From positions 1 through 46,666 of the forward strand of contig JAJDNC010000165.1 in the NCBI GenBank assembly GCA_022340865.1: 46,666 bases of DNA, read 5' to 3'. Position numbers and translations under genes: made by a program. This stretch comes from Gemmatimonadota bacterium (GTDB taxonomy: Bacteria; Gemmatimonadota; Gemmatimonadetes; Longimicrobiales; Gaopeijiaceae). The notes beneath the pieces are model-generated. The model did not search any database. It was not told where the DNA came from and saw nothing but the letters and a program-made list of their open reading frames with translations. Shown here piece after piece: positions 15,349-26,739 of the stretch. Each line of letters begins with the position of its first letter. Position 1 is the first letter of the stretch.

Positions 15349-16343
15349 GCGAGAAGACGCTGAAGGCCCTCGTGGTGATCCTGTTGGGCGCGGTCATCCT
15401 GTGGGGCGGCGTGACCCTGGTGTCGCGATGGACGGGGGGCGGTCCCACCGCCGCGCCCGCCCTGGCCGACGTCTTCCAGGCAGCCAAGGCCGACTCCGTG
15501 ACCGCCGTGAGGATCACGGGTCCCAAGGACTCGGTGAGCCTCGAGCGCAAGGGCACGAAGTGGACCGTGAACGATTTCGCCACGGACTCGGGCATGGTGT
15601 CCGACTTCTTCTCGACGCTCCGGAACACCAAGATCGGGGAGCTCGTGTCCACCAACCCGGCGAACCAGGCCGCCATGGGGGTCAGCAAGGACAGCGCGTG
15701 GACGCTGTCCTTCGATGTCGGGGGCAAGGCCCACACGCTGCTGGTGGGCAAGACCGGGCCGCGCTACGCCACGGCGTACGTGCGCCTGCCGGGCCAGGAC
15801 CGCGTCTACCTCGCGAACGGCAACCTGCGCTCGGAGGTGACCCGGCCCGTGGCCGACTGGCGCAACAAGCGCATCGTGGCCCTGGACACCGCCTCCGTGC
15901 ACCGCATCGAGGTCGAGCGGGACGGCAAGTCCTACACGCTGCTGCGCTCCGACAGCACGTGGACGCTGGCGGGCGGCGAGGCCGTGGACAAGACCGCGGT
16001 GCACGACATCCTGGACGAGCTGTCCGGGTTGCAGGCGGCGGGCTTCGTGGAAAAGGGGGACACCCTGGCGAAGAGTCCGGAGGGCGCCCACGTGCTGGCG
16101 CTGTCGGCCTCCGGCGACACCCTGGGCCAGGTCACCCTCGGCTCCGGCAAGGCAGACCGTTGGGCGCGCACCCCGGGTGACTCGGTGACGTACCGGCTGG
16201 CGGGGTGGCGCGTGGACCGGCTGGTTCCCGAGCGGAAGACGGTGGTGTCGGTGGCGAAGAAGGCCGGCGGCGTGACGACGGCGAAGCGGAAGCCGGCAGC
16301 GTCGACCGCGAAGAAGAAGGAGCGCCTCACTCCCCGAACTTGA
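15345..16343 (+). CDS. DUF4340 protein, membrane-anchored partner of the GldFG-like transporter
   Basis: A 332-residue protein with one N-terminal membrane anchor (LKALVVILLGAVILWGGVTL). The extracytoplasmic part contains repeated ITGPKDSVSLERKGTKWTV-type strands, VGKTGPRYATAYVRLPGQD, and a second copy, HRIEVERDGKSYTLLRSDSTW. That is the DUF4340 repeat pattern of a lone beta strand pair followed by W. The start GTG 15345 overlaps the previous stop as GTGA. DUF4340 genes are typically next to GldG-like genes, which supports a functional complex. The C-terminus is Lys/Ala-rich (KKAGGVTTAKRKPAASTAKKK). Its last 17 bases overlap the convergent aldehyde dehydrogenase gene. Confidence 0.88.
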   Translation: MSEKTLKALVVILLGAVILWGGVTLVSRWTGGGPTAAPALADVFQAAKADSVTAVRITGPKDSVSLERKGTKWTVNDFATDSGMVSDFFSTLRNTKIGELVSTNPANQAAMGVSKDSAWTLSFDVGGKAHTLLVGKTGPRYATAYVRLPGQDRVYLANGNLRSEVTRPVADWRNKRIVALDTASVHRIEVERDGKSYTLLRSDSTWTLAGGEAVDKTAVHDILDELSGLQAAGFVEKGDTLAKSPEGAHVLALSASGDTLGQVTLGSGKADRWARTPGDSVTYRLAGWRVDRLVPERKTVVSVAKKAGGVTTAKRKPAASTAKKKERLTPRT

Positions 16344-17886
16344 TCCCCTGCGCCAGCGGCAGCTCGGTGCTCCAGTTGATGGTGTTGGTCTGCCGGCGCA
16401 TATAGGCCTTCCACGCATCGGAGCCGGATTCCCGACCACCGCCCGTGTCCTTCTCTCCGCCGAAGGCCCCGCCGATCTCGGCACCGCTGGTGCCGATGTT
16501 CACGTTGGCGATGCCGCAGTCGGAGCCCCGGTGCGACAGGAAGCGCTCGGCCTCGCGCAGGTGGTCGGTGAAGATCGCCGAGGACAGCCCCTGGGGTACG
16601 CCGTTGTGGATGGCGACGGCCTCGTCCATGTCGTCCACGGCTTCCGCCGGCGTGGCGTCCTTCCGACCGTACTCGATGATGTAGAGGATGGGAGCGAAGG
16701 TCTCCTCCTGGACGATCTCGTAGTCGTTCCTGGCCGCCGCGATGCACGGTGTGACGTAGAGCCCACCGGGGTAGTCGTCACCGGTGAGGGACTCTCCGCC
16801 GTAGAGGATCTCCCCGCCCTCCTCCACCACCCGTCGGCGGGCGGCCATGAGGTCCTTCACCGCCTGCTCGTTCACCACCGGCCCCATGAGCGTGCCCTCC
16901 TCCATGGGGTCGCCGATGGGAATGGTCTCGTAGGCGGCCACCAGCCGGCGCACGAGCTCGTCGCGGACGGAGGAGTGCACGATGATGCGCCGGGTGCTGG
17001 TGCAGCGCTGCCCCGCCGTGCCCACCGCGCCGAAGAGGATGGCGGGGAGGACCAGGTCCATGTTGGCGGACGGCGTGACGATGATGGCGTTGTTGCCGCC
17101 CAGCTCCAGGATCGTGCGCCCCAGGCGGCCGTTCACCACCTCGGCAACGTGCTTGCCCACCACCGTGCTGCCCGTGGCCGACACCAGCGGGATGTGCACG
17201 TCGTGGAGCAGGTGCTCACCCACGCTGGAGCCCTTGCCCACCACCAGGCTGAAGATGGCCGGATCGACGTCGTTGGCGCGACACACCTCGGCGGCGATCT
17301 TGGTCACCGCGATGGCGGTGAGGGGCGTCTTCGACGCCGGCTTCCACAGCACGGCGTCACCACACACCGCCGCGAGAGTGGCGTTCCAGCTCCACACCGC
17401 AACCGGGAAGTTGAACGCGCTGATGACCGCCACGACGCCCAGGGGGTGCCACTGCTCCCGCATGTGGTGGTCCGTCCGCTCGGACTGCATGGTGAGGCCG
17501 TAGAGCTGCCGCGACAGGCCCACCGCGAAGTCGCAGATGTCGATCATCTCCTGCACCTCGCCGCGGCCCTCCACCAGGATCTTGCCCATCTCCATGGAGA
17601 CCAGGGCGCCCAGGTCGTCCTTCTTCTCCCGCAGCCTGTCGCCGAGCTCGCGTACGATCTGGCCGCGCCTGGGGGCGGGAACCTTGCGCCACTCCAGGAA
17701 GGCCTCCCGGGCGCGGGCCACGACCGCGTCGTACTCCTCTTCGGTGACCTGCCGCACCGTCGCCAGCCGGGTGCCGTCGATGGGTGAGAGAACGTCCAGG
17801 GTCGGACCGGATCCGATCCAGGTGCCGCCGAATCCGCCGGGGTTGATGTCGTCGATGCCCAGGTTGCGGAGAATCTGCTCGTGCAT
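16327..17886 (-). CDS. ALDH7-type aldehyde dehydrogenase (aminoadipate-semialdehyde-like)
   Basis: A 519-residue NAD(P)-dependent aldehyde dehydrogenase of the antiquitin group. Catalytic residues are visible as Cys295 in GTAGQRCTSTRR and Glu261 in ILELGGNNA. The nucleotide region contains GVVAVISAFNFP and LWKPASKTPLT. The C-terminal block FGGEKDTGGGRESGSD is diagnostic of ALDH7 rather than succinate-semialdehyde or betaine enzymes. Members oxidise alpha-aminoadipate semialdehyde/piperideine-6-carboxylate in lysine breakdown. Start ATG 17886 (MHEQILRNLGI) is assigned by family length. It is divergent from the GH92 gene and convergent with DUF4340. No other lysine-catabolic gene is nearby, so the substrate remains an inference. 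Confidence 0.93.
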   Translation of the reverse strand: MHEQILRNLGIDDINPGGFGGTWIGSGPTLDVLSPIDGTRLATVRQVTEEEYDAVVARAREAFLEWRKVPAPRRGQIVRELGDRLREKKDDLGALVSMEMGKILVEGRGEVQEMIDICDFAVGLSRQLYGLTMQSERTDHHMREQWHPLGVVAVISAFNFPVAVWSWNATLAAVCGDAVLWKPASKTPLTAIAVTKIAAEVCRANDVDPAIFSLVVGKGSSVGEHLLHDVHIPLVSATGSTVVGKHVAEVVNGRLGRTILELGGNNAIIVTPSANMDLVLPAILFGAVGTAGQRCTSTRRIIVHSSVRDELVRRLVAAYETIPIGDPMEEGTLMGPVVNEQAVKDLMAARRRVVEEGGEILYGGESLTGDDYPGGLYVTPCIAAARNDYEIVQEETFAPILYIIEYGRKDATPAEAVDDMDEAVAIHNGVPQGLSSAIFTDHLREAERFLSHRGSDCGIANVNIGTSGAEIGGAFGGEKDTGGGRESGSDAWKAYMRRQTNTINWSTELPLAQGIKFGE

Positions 17887-18105
17887 GATACGATCCGTGA
17901 TGAAGTCGGGATGGAGGTGCACAAGTCTCTTATCCCCGGCGGACGATTGGAAGGGCGCGGAGGGAGAGGACGGAGCGGGAGGGACGGCCACCCCTTTCCC
18001 CACCGATCACATGACGCCACCATGCCTCGTTGCGGGGTGCCACTCGTTCCCGCGCGGTGCGGGAGGTGCGGGAGCGCGCCGAACCAGGAGAGCCGGAGAC
18101 GGACG

Positions 18106-20508
18106 ATGGCCACACGTATGCGCGGAGTTCTCACCCTGGTGCTTCCGGGACTCGTGGCCGCCTGCACGGGGACCTCGGGGCCGGCGGCCGTCTCGGAACC
18201 GGCGGCGTACGTGGATCCCCTCATTGGCTCGGCCAACGGCGGCAACACGTTTCCCGGGGCGGTGACACCCTTCGGCATGGTCGCCTGGAGCCCGGAGACC
18301 ACCCTGGGTGACCCCACCCGCCGCCCGGCCGCCGGCGGCTACCAGTACGACGCCACCCGGGTACGGGGCTTCAGCCTCACGCACCTCTCGGGGACGGGGT
18401 GCCGGGGGGCGTCGGGCGACGTGCCCTTCCTGCCCTGGGCGGGCGACGTGCGCTTCTCGCCCTCGGCCGACACGACGGACCGCGTCTTCGCCGTCCCCTT
18501 CGCCCATGCCAACGAGACCGCGGAGGCGGGCTACTACCAGGTGCGGCTGCGCACCGGTGTGAACGTCGAGCTCACCGCGACTCCGCGCACGGGAGCCGCG
18601 CGCTTCACGTTTCCCCCGGACCGGCCCGCCGCGGTGCTGGTGCGCACCTCGGACTCGGAGGTGGGGTCCGGCGACGCCCACGCCACCGTCGACCCGGAGA
18701 CCCGCACGGTGAGCGGGTGGGTGTCCAGCGGCAACTTCTGCGGCTACCTGTCCCGGGTGCCCCCCACGAGCTACTACACGCTCTACTTCGTGGCGCGCTT
18801 CGACCGGCCGTTCTCCGGCACCGGTTCCTGGGTGGACGCCACGCTGAAGCCCGACGCCACCGAGGCGTCGGGGGGGACCACCTGGGACGCCCACGGCTAT
18901 CCCGTGAAGGGGAAGGGCTCGGGGGTGTGGGTGGCCTTCGACAGCGCGGGCGGCCCGGTGGTGGACGTGCGCGTCGGCATCTCGTACGTGAGCCTGGACG
19001 GCGCGCGGGCGAACCTGGAGGCGGAGGACCCCGGGACGGCGAGCTTCGACGAGCTGCGCGCGAAGGCACGCGCCTCGTGGGACCAGGCGCTGGGCCAAGT
19101 GAAGATCTCCGGTGGCACCGACGCGCAGCGCACCACGTTCTACACGGCGCTGTACCACGCGCTCCTGCACCCCAACCTGTTCAGCGACGTGGACGGGCGC
19201 TACGCCGGCTTCGACGGCGCCGTCCACTCGGTGGAGGGCCGGCAGAAGGCGCAGTACGCGAACTTCTCCGGGTGGGACGTCTACCGCTCCCAGCTCCAGC
19301 TCGTCACGCTCCTGGATCGGCAGAGGGGGGCCGACATCGCGCAGTCGCTCTTCAACCAGGCCACTCAGAACGGCGGCGACTGGGACCGGTGGACGCACAA
19401 CACCGGCGCTACCCACGTGATGGAGGGCGACGCCGCGGCGTCCGCCGTGGGGGCCATCGACGCGTTCGGCGGCACCGGGTTCGACGCGGGGGCGGCGCTG
19501 GCCTCGCTCCTGAAGGCCGCGCGCACGCCGACGGCGGCGGACTCCAGCAACCAGGGGTGTCCGGTGCTCTGTCCCGGTCAGAGACCCTCGCTGGACGACT
19601 GGCTCACCCTGCACTACATCCCGACGAAGTCCAACGCGTGGGGGGGCGCGGGGGAGACGCTGGAGGACGTGACCGCGGACTTCGCCCTGTCGCAGCTCGC
19701 CCGGAGGCTGGGGGACAGCACCGCCTACCGGGAGATGCTCGCGCGCTCCGGCTACTGGCGGAACCTGTACAACCCGAAGGCTACGCCCACCGCGGGCTAC
19801 ATCCAGGACCGCAACGCGGACGGCACCTGGCCGGAGCTCGACCCGGCCTCCAGCCGTGGATTCGCCGAGGGCTCCAGCGCGCAGTATACGTGGATGATCC
19901 CCTTCGACCCCCGGGGCCTCTTCGGCCTCATGGGGGGCGACGCCGCGGCGGTGGCCCGCCTGGACGCCTACTTCCACATGCCGGACGGAGGGTGGGCCCT
20001 CACCGGGCTGGGCGGTCTCCATTCGGAGATGGACAACGAGCCGTCGGTGGGCACGCCCTGGCTCTATCTGTTCGCGGGACGGCCGGACCGCACCGAGGCG
20101 ACCGTCCGGCGGGTCCTCGAGACGCTGTGGAGCCCCACGCCCTACGGGATCCCCGGCAACGACGACCTGGGCGCCATGTCCTCGTGGTACGTGTGGGCGG
20201 CCATGGGCATGTATCCGCTCATCCCGGGACGCGCCGAGCTCATGCTCACCAGCCCGCTCTTCCCACGCGTGGTGGTGCGCCGCGCCGACGGCACGGAGAT
20301 CACCGTGGAAGCGCCGGGCGCTTCCGCACGCGACGTGTACGTGCGCGGCCTGAAGGTGAACGGCGCCGCCAGCCGGCGCTCTTGGCTCCCGGCCTCGTTC
20401 GTGGCGAAGGGAGGCACGTTGCGCTTCGATCTATCCGACACGCCCGGCCCGACGTGGGCACGGAGCGCCGCGGACGCGCCGCCCTCCTTCGGACCGTCGG
20501 GGAAATAG
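18106..20508 (+). CDS. GH92-family alpha-mannosidase, lipoprotein
   Basis: An 800-residue exported glycoside hydrolase. The N-terminus MRGVLTLVLPGLVAAC contains a lipobox ending in Cys, so the protein is likely surface- or periplasm-anchored. GH92 signatures follow: YVDPLIGSANGGNTFPGA near the start, GGYQYDA, the central FYTALYHALLHPNLFSDVDG and FSGWDVYRSQ, a GAGETLEDVTADFALSQLA block around residues 513-530, and GNDDLGAMSSWYVWAAMGMYP near 684. GH92 enzymes are calcium-dependent alpha-mannosidases of varied linkage. The linkage is not readable here. Start ATG 18106 follows GGAG. It is divergent from the ALDH7 gene, with 219 bases between. No other carbohydrate gene or TonB receptor is adjacent. 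Confidence 0.93.
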   Translation: MATRMRGVLTLVLPGLVAACTGTSGPAAVSEPAAYVDPLIGSANGGNTFPGAVTPFGMVAWSPETTLGDPTRRPAAGGYQYDATRVRGFSLTHLSGTGCRGASGDVPFLPWAGDVRFSPSADTTDRVFAVPFAHANETAEAGYYQVRLRTGVNVELTATPRTGAARFTFPPDRPAAVLVRTSDSEVGSGDAHATVDPETRTVSGWVSSGNFCGYLSRVPPTSYYTLYFVARFDRPFSGTGSWVDATLKPDATEASGGTTWDAHGYPVKGKGSGVWVAFDSAGGPVVDVRVGISYVSLDGARANLEAEDPGTASFDELRAKARASWDQALGQVKISGGTDAQRTTFYTALYHALLHPNLFSDVDGRYAGFDGAVHSVEGRQKAQYANFSGWDVYRSQLQLVTLLDRQRGADIAQSLFNQATQNGGDWDRWTHNTGATHVMEGDAAASAVGAIDAFGGTGFDAGAALASLLKAARTPTAADSSNQGCPVLCPGQRPSLDDWLTLHYIPTKSNAWGGAGETLEDVTADFALSQLARRLGDSTAYREMLARSGYWRNLYNPKATPTAGYIQDRNADGTWPELDPASSRGFAEGSSAQYTWMIPFDPRGLFGLMGGDAAAVARLDAYFHMPDGGWALTGLGGLHSEMDNEPSVGTPWLYLFAGRPDRTEATVRRVLETLWSPTPYGIPGNDDLGAMSSWYVWAAMGMYPLIPGRAELMLTSPLFPRVVVRRADGTEITVEAPGASARDVYVRGLKVNGAASRRSWLPASFVAKGGTLRFDLSDTPGPTWARSAADAPPSFGPSGK

Positions 20509-20583
20509 GCGAGGGGGCTTGAGCGACGGAGAGGCATTCGGTCGTGCTCGTGGACATCACGTCAACGCCTTCTCGGCCCAGAA

Positions 20584-21153
20584 TCACTCCGCTCGCAGTG
20601 AGATGGTGGGATCCACCCGTGCCGCCCTCCGCGCCGGGGCCCACGCTGCCGCGTGAGCGACGGCCGCCAGGAGAAGGAGCACGCCCAGGTATGTAGTCCC
20701 GAGCGTGGCGGGATCCGGCACGCCGTCCTGGTTCTAGTCGTCCACCGTCACGAGCCGCCTCGCGTGCGGGAAGGGCAGGGGCTCCAGCAGCATGGGACTG
20801 GCCACGCTGAACACCGCCGTGCTGGCGCCGATGCCCACGGCCAACGTCGCCACCGCGGTGACCGTGAACGTGGGGCTCCCGCTCAGCCGACGCAGGGTGT
20901 GCAGCACGTCCGCTGCCGTCGTCTCGATCCCGTGCCCCCAGCCCGACGCGCGCACTTGCTCGCGCACCACGCCGACATCCCCCACTTCGAGCCGGGCCGC
21001 GCGGCGCGCCTCCCGGGGCGAGAGCCCCCGTGCGAGGTGCGCGGCGGTCGCGCGCTCCAGATAGTCCCGGACCTCGGCGGCGACGTCCCCGTCCGCCTGT
21101 CGCGGTCGGAAGAGCGCGCGCAGGCCGCGCGCCAGCGGACGCAGGAGCGACAC
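20584..21153 (-). pseudogene. ADOP-type MacB/FtsX permease, internally deleted
   Basis: From GTG 21153 the frame encodes MSLLRPLARGLRALFR, then a permease-prefix region (AAEVRDYLERATAAHLARGL, SPREARRAARLEVGD), then the first helix segment VTAVATLAVGIGASTAVFSV and PHARRLVTVDD. It hits TAG at 20734-20736. The same frame then continues DPATLGTTYLGVLLLLAAVA, WAPARRAARVDPTISLRAE and TGA at 20584, which is the usual C-terminal end of this family. The central several hundred residues of an intact copy (about 900 residues, as at the right end of the window) are missing. I conclude that an internal deletion left the two ends joined in frame around the stop. Confidence 0.8.
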
Positions 21154-21156
21154 GAC

Positions 21157-21204
21157 TCAGCCTTCCGCGTTGAGCAGTCGCATGACGGCTGCCGACCGGC
21201 GCAT
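21157..21204 (-). pseudogene. Scrap of a PadR-family regulator C-terminus
   Basis: Just upstream of the deleted permease, a short frame MRRSAAVMRLLNAEG ends in TGA 3 bases before the permease GTG. The intact PadR at the right end of the window ends RRIRELLWSAEGAARS, and its stop overlaps the permease start. The similar end and position suggest a truncated padR whose front is lost. It is too short to prove. It abuts an A+T-rich stretch (21201-21240) that may mark the deletion point or the old control region. Confidence 0.35.
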
Positions 21205-21206
21205 AT

Positions 21207-21227
21207 GATTGTCAAGATGTGATAATC
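21207..21227. promoter_or_regulatory. A+T-rich imperfect dyad
   Basis: GATTGTCA (21207-21214) and TGATAATC (21220-21227) are near-perfect inverted arms, 7 of 8 pairing, around a 5-base centre. The 40-base A+T-rich patch is unusual in this genome and lies at the lost front of the padR scrap and just past the end of dnaE. It may be an operator remnant or part of the dnaE transcript end. Function is not shown. Confidence 0.3.
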
Positions 21228-21241
21228 AAATGGAATGGGTG

Positions 21242-21254
21242 CAGAGAGACTCTG
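21242..21254 (-). terminator. Weak hairpin after dnaE
   Basis: On the minus strand, directly after the dnaE stop, CAGAG and CTCTG form a 5-bp stem with a 3-base loop, followed by T-richer DNA but no clean T run. It is a possible terminator of dnaE only. Confidence 0.3.
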
Positions 21255-21255
21255 T

Positions 21256-24810
<3,555 letters not shown>

Positions 24811-25282
24811 GTATCGGGGTGCTGGGGTCGACGGCGGTGAACGGACCCATTGTAGCGAGGCCGCACACGTGGGAACAATCGCGCGTGGACGACACCTCGC
24901 GACCACGCGCTTTCCCGGTGCGCGGCGGCGGCGGCGAGCGAGGGCCGGCGGAGGCGCGAGCCCTTCGCTCGGAGCCACTCGCCAACGAACGGGCGGGCCT
25001 TCGGGTTCACGCGAGGGGGCTCGCGGAATCGTCGCTCAGGGCTCGCGCCTCCGCCATCGCCTCTCTACGCGGAGCGCGCAAGGTGAACCCTCGCTCGGAG
25101 TCCGCGCCTCCGCCTCCCCTTGCTCGCCACCTGGGGGACGGCCTCACGGACCCTGGATCTCCGCTCCGCGTATCCGTACTGTCGACGACGGCCCGGGCTC
25201 TGCCCCCCGGGCCCGTCGGGGGCCCACCGAACGGCTGGGCGCCGCGGTGACGTACGGGGCGACAGGGAGGAGAGAGCGGATC
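24811..25282. repeat. 472-base non-coding block with long inverted repeats
   Basis: No gene is supported in this divergent gap between dnaE and the propeller gene. Exact 18-base arms ggcggaggcgcgagccct (24947-24964) and agggctcgcgcctccgcc (25038-25055) are inverted copies. A third degenerate copy pairs 24933-24960 with 25101-25128. The 10-mer tcgctcggag occurs at 24965 and 25091. A further short GC stem (ggcccggg 25190-25197 with cccgggcc 25206-25213) lies near the right side. The left edge carries the dnaE promoter candidate. The block may be REP-like DNA or a structured RNA. Confidence 0.6.
24849..24878 (-). promoter_or_regulatory. dnaE: Promoter candidate for dnaE
   Basis: On the minus strand, TTGTTC (24878-24873) and TACAAT (24854-24849) are 18 bases apart. 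TACAAT matches 5 of 6 of the housekeeping -10. Transcription would begin near 24842, 32 bases before the TTG at 24810, which supports that start choice. Confidence 0.5.
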
Positions 25283-26407
25283 ATGCCCGACACCCCCGCA
25301 GGTCTCGAAGCCCGATCCGGCGATGCCGTGATCATGGTGGGCACCACGAAAGGCGCCTTTCTGTTCCGGTCGGGTGCCGCCCGCGACGAGTGGGAGATGG
25401 ACGGCCCCCACTTCCCCGGCGAGGAGGTGTACGCCATCGCGCTGGACCAGCGCGCCGGGCGCCGGCGGATGTGGGCGGCGCCGGGGAGCGCGTTCTACGG
25501 CACGACGCTGCGCTCGTCCGACGACCTGGGCGCCACCTGGTCCGGCAAGGAGGCGCGCTCGGTGAAGTTCCCCGAGGCATCGGATCTGTCGCTGGCGCGC
25601 ATCTGGCAGATCCGGCCCGGCCGGGACTCGGAGCCCGAGCGCATGTTCCTGGGCGTGGAGCCCACGTGCCTCTTCGAGAGCACCGACGGCGGCGACACCT
25701 GGGCCCCGGTGGACGGCTTCCTCAAGCACGAGCACAGGCCGAAGTGGACGCCGGGCGCCGGAGGGCTGTGCATGCACACCATCCTTCCGGACCCGTCGTC
25801 GGAGGCGCGCATGGTGGTGGCGTTCTCGACGGGGGGCGTGTACCGCACCGACGACGGTGGCGCCACCTGGAGGCCGCGCAACCACGGCGTGCGCGCTGAG
25901 TTCCTGCCGGACAAGCACCCGGAGTTCGGCCAGTGCGTGCACAAGGTCGTGCATCACCCGAGCCGGCCGGAGCGCCTCTTCCTCCAGAACCATTGGGGGC
26001 TGTATCGGAGCGACAATTGGGGCGACTCCTGGCAGGACATCGCCAACGGCGTGCCCTCGGACTTCGGCTTCGCCATGGCCATGCACCCCCACGACGCGGA
26101 CAGCGTCTACATCGTGCCCCTGGAGGGGGACTTCTTCAGGTGCACGCCGGAGGCGAAGCTGCGCGTCTACCGGACACGGGACGGCGGCGCGTCGTGGGAG
26201 GCCCTGTCCCGGGGCCTTCCCCAGGAGAACGCCTACGAGACCGTGCTGCGTGACGCCCTGGACACCGATGGTGCCGAGACGGCCGGGGTCTACTTCGGGA
26301 CGCGCAGCGGGAAGGTCTACGCGTCGGCGGACGAGGGCGCTTCGTGGACCCTGGTGCGGGACGGGCTTCCCCCCGTGGTGTGCGTGAAGGCGGCGACGCT
26401 GGCATGA
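25283..26407 (+). CDS. Asp-box (BNR-repeat) beta-propeller protein, sialidase-like
   Basis: A 374-residue protein with six visible Asp boxes of the form SxDxGxTW: SSDDLGATW, STDGGDTW, RTDDGGATW, RSDNWGDSW, RTRDGGASW and SADEGASW. They are spaced as in a six- or seven-bladed propeller. No signal peptide is present, and the sialidase catalytic Arg triad or FRIP motif cannot be seen, so calling it a neuraminidase would go too far. Homologues are often annotated as glycosyl hydrolases or exo-sialidases on the Asp boxes alone. Start ATG 25283 is behind AGGGAGGAGAG. Its stop overlaps the next ATG as ATGA, coupling it to the MoaD/ThiS-like gene. Confidence 0.88.
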   Translation: MPDTPAGLEARSGDAVIMVGTTKGAFLFRSGAARDEWEMDGPHFPGEEVYAIALDQRAGRRRMWAAPGSAFYGTTLRSSDDLGATWSGKEARSVKFPEASDLSLARIWQIRPGRDSEPERMFLGVEPTCLFESTDGGDTWAPVDGFLKHEHRPKWTPGAGGLCMHTILPDPSSEARMVVAFSTGGVYRTDDGGATWRPRNHGVRAEFLPDKHPEFGQCVHKVVHHPSRPERLFLQNHWGLYRSDNWGDSWQDIANGVPSDFGFAMAMHPHDADSVYIVPLEGDFFRCTPEAKLRVYRTRDGGASWEALSRGLPQENAYETVLRDALDTDGAETAGVYFGTRSGKVYASADEGASWTLVRDGLPPVVCVKAATLA

Positions 26408-26694
26408 GCGTCACCGTCGTCCTTCCGTCCCAGCTACGGGAGCTGGCCGGGGGCCGGAGCGCCGTCCTCCTGGAGGGCGGCGTGGGCGGCATGGGGACGG
26501 TGGGGGACGCCCTTGCCGCCCTGCGCGTCGCGCACCCGGCGGTGTACGACCGGCTTCTCACCGAGCGCCGGGAGCTGCGTCCCCACGTGAACGTCTTCGT
26601 CGGGCGCGAGGACATCCGCTGGTCCGGTGGGCTGGGCACCCCCCTCGCCGACGGGAGCGAGGTGGTGATCCTCCCGTCGGTGAGCGGGGGCTAG
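26404..26694 (+). CDS. MoaD/ThiS-like ubiquitin-fold protein
   Basis: A 96-residue protein with the beta-grasp pattern VTVVLPSQLRELAGG near the start, the helix TVGDALAALRVAHPAVYDRL, NVFVGREDIRW, LADGSEVVILPSVSGG at the end, and the C-terminal Gly-Gly that E1-like enzymes adenylate and thiocarboxylate. It is translationally coupled to the propeller gene. No MoaE, MoeB, ThiF or ThiG is near, so its partner is unknown and molybdopterin synthesis is unlikely to be its local job. The hairpin at its end includes its stop codon. Confidence 0.85.
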   Translation: MSVTVVLPSQLRELAGGRSAVLLEGGVGGMGTVGDALAALRVAHPAVYDRLLTERRELRPHVNVFVGREDIRWSGGLGTPLADGSEVVILPSVSGG

Positions 26695-26725
26695 CAGGGT
26701 GCTCCCCTTCTTCAGCACCCTGCTA
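26692..26725 (+). terminator. Hairpin including the stop codon of the MoaD-like gene
   Basis: Perfect 12-base arms, tagcagggtgct (26692-26703) and agcaccctgcta (26714-26725), enclose ccccttcttc. The TAG stop lies in the first arm. No U run follows, so it may be a stabilising 3' hairpin or a rho-dependent site. It separates the propeller/MoaD pair from the exported-protein gene at 26740. Confidence 0.6.
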
Positions 26726-26739
26726 CCAGGCGACACCGG

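Noticed and set aside
25283..26407. Sialidase (neuraminidase) enzyme
   Set aside because: Asp boxes alone do not prove catalysis. The Arg triad, Tyr/Glu pair and FRIP motif were not seen, and no signal peptide is present.
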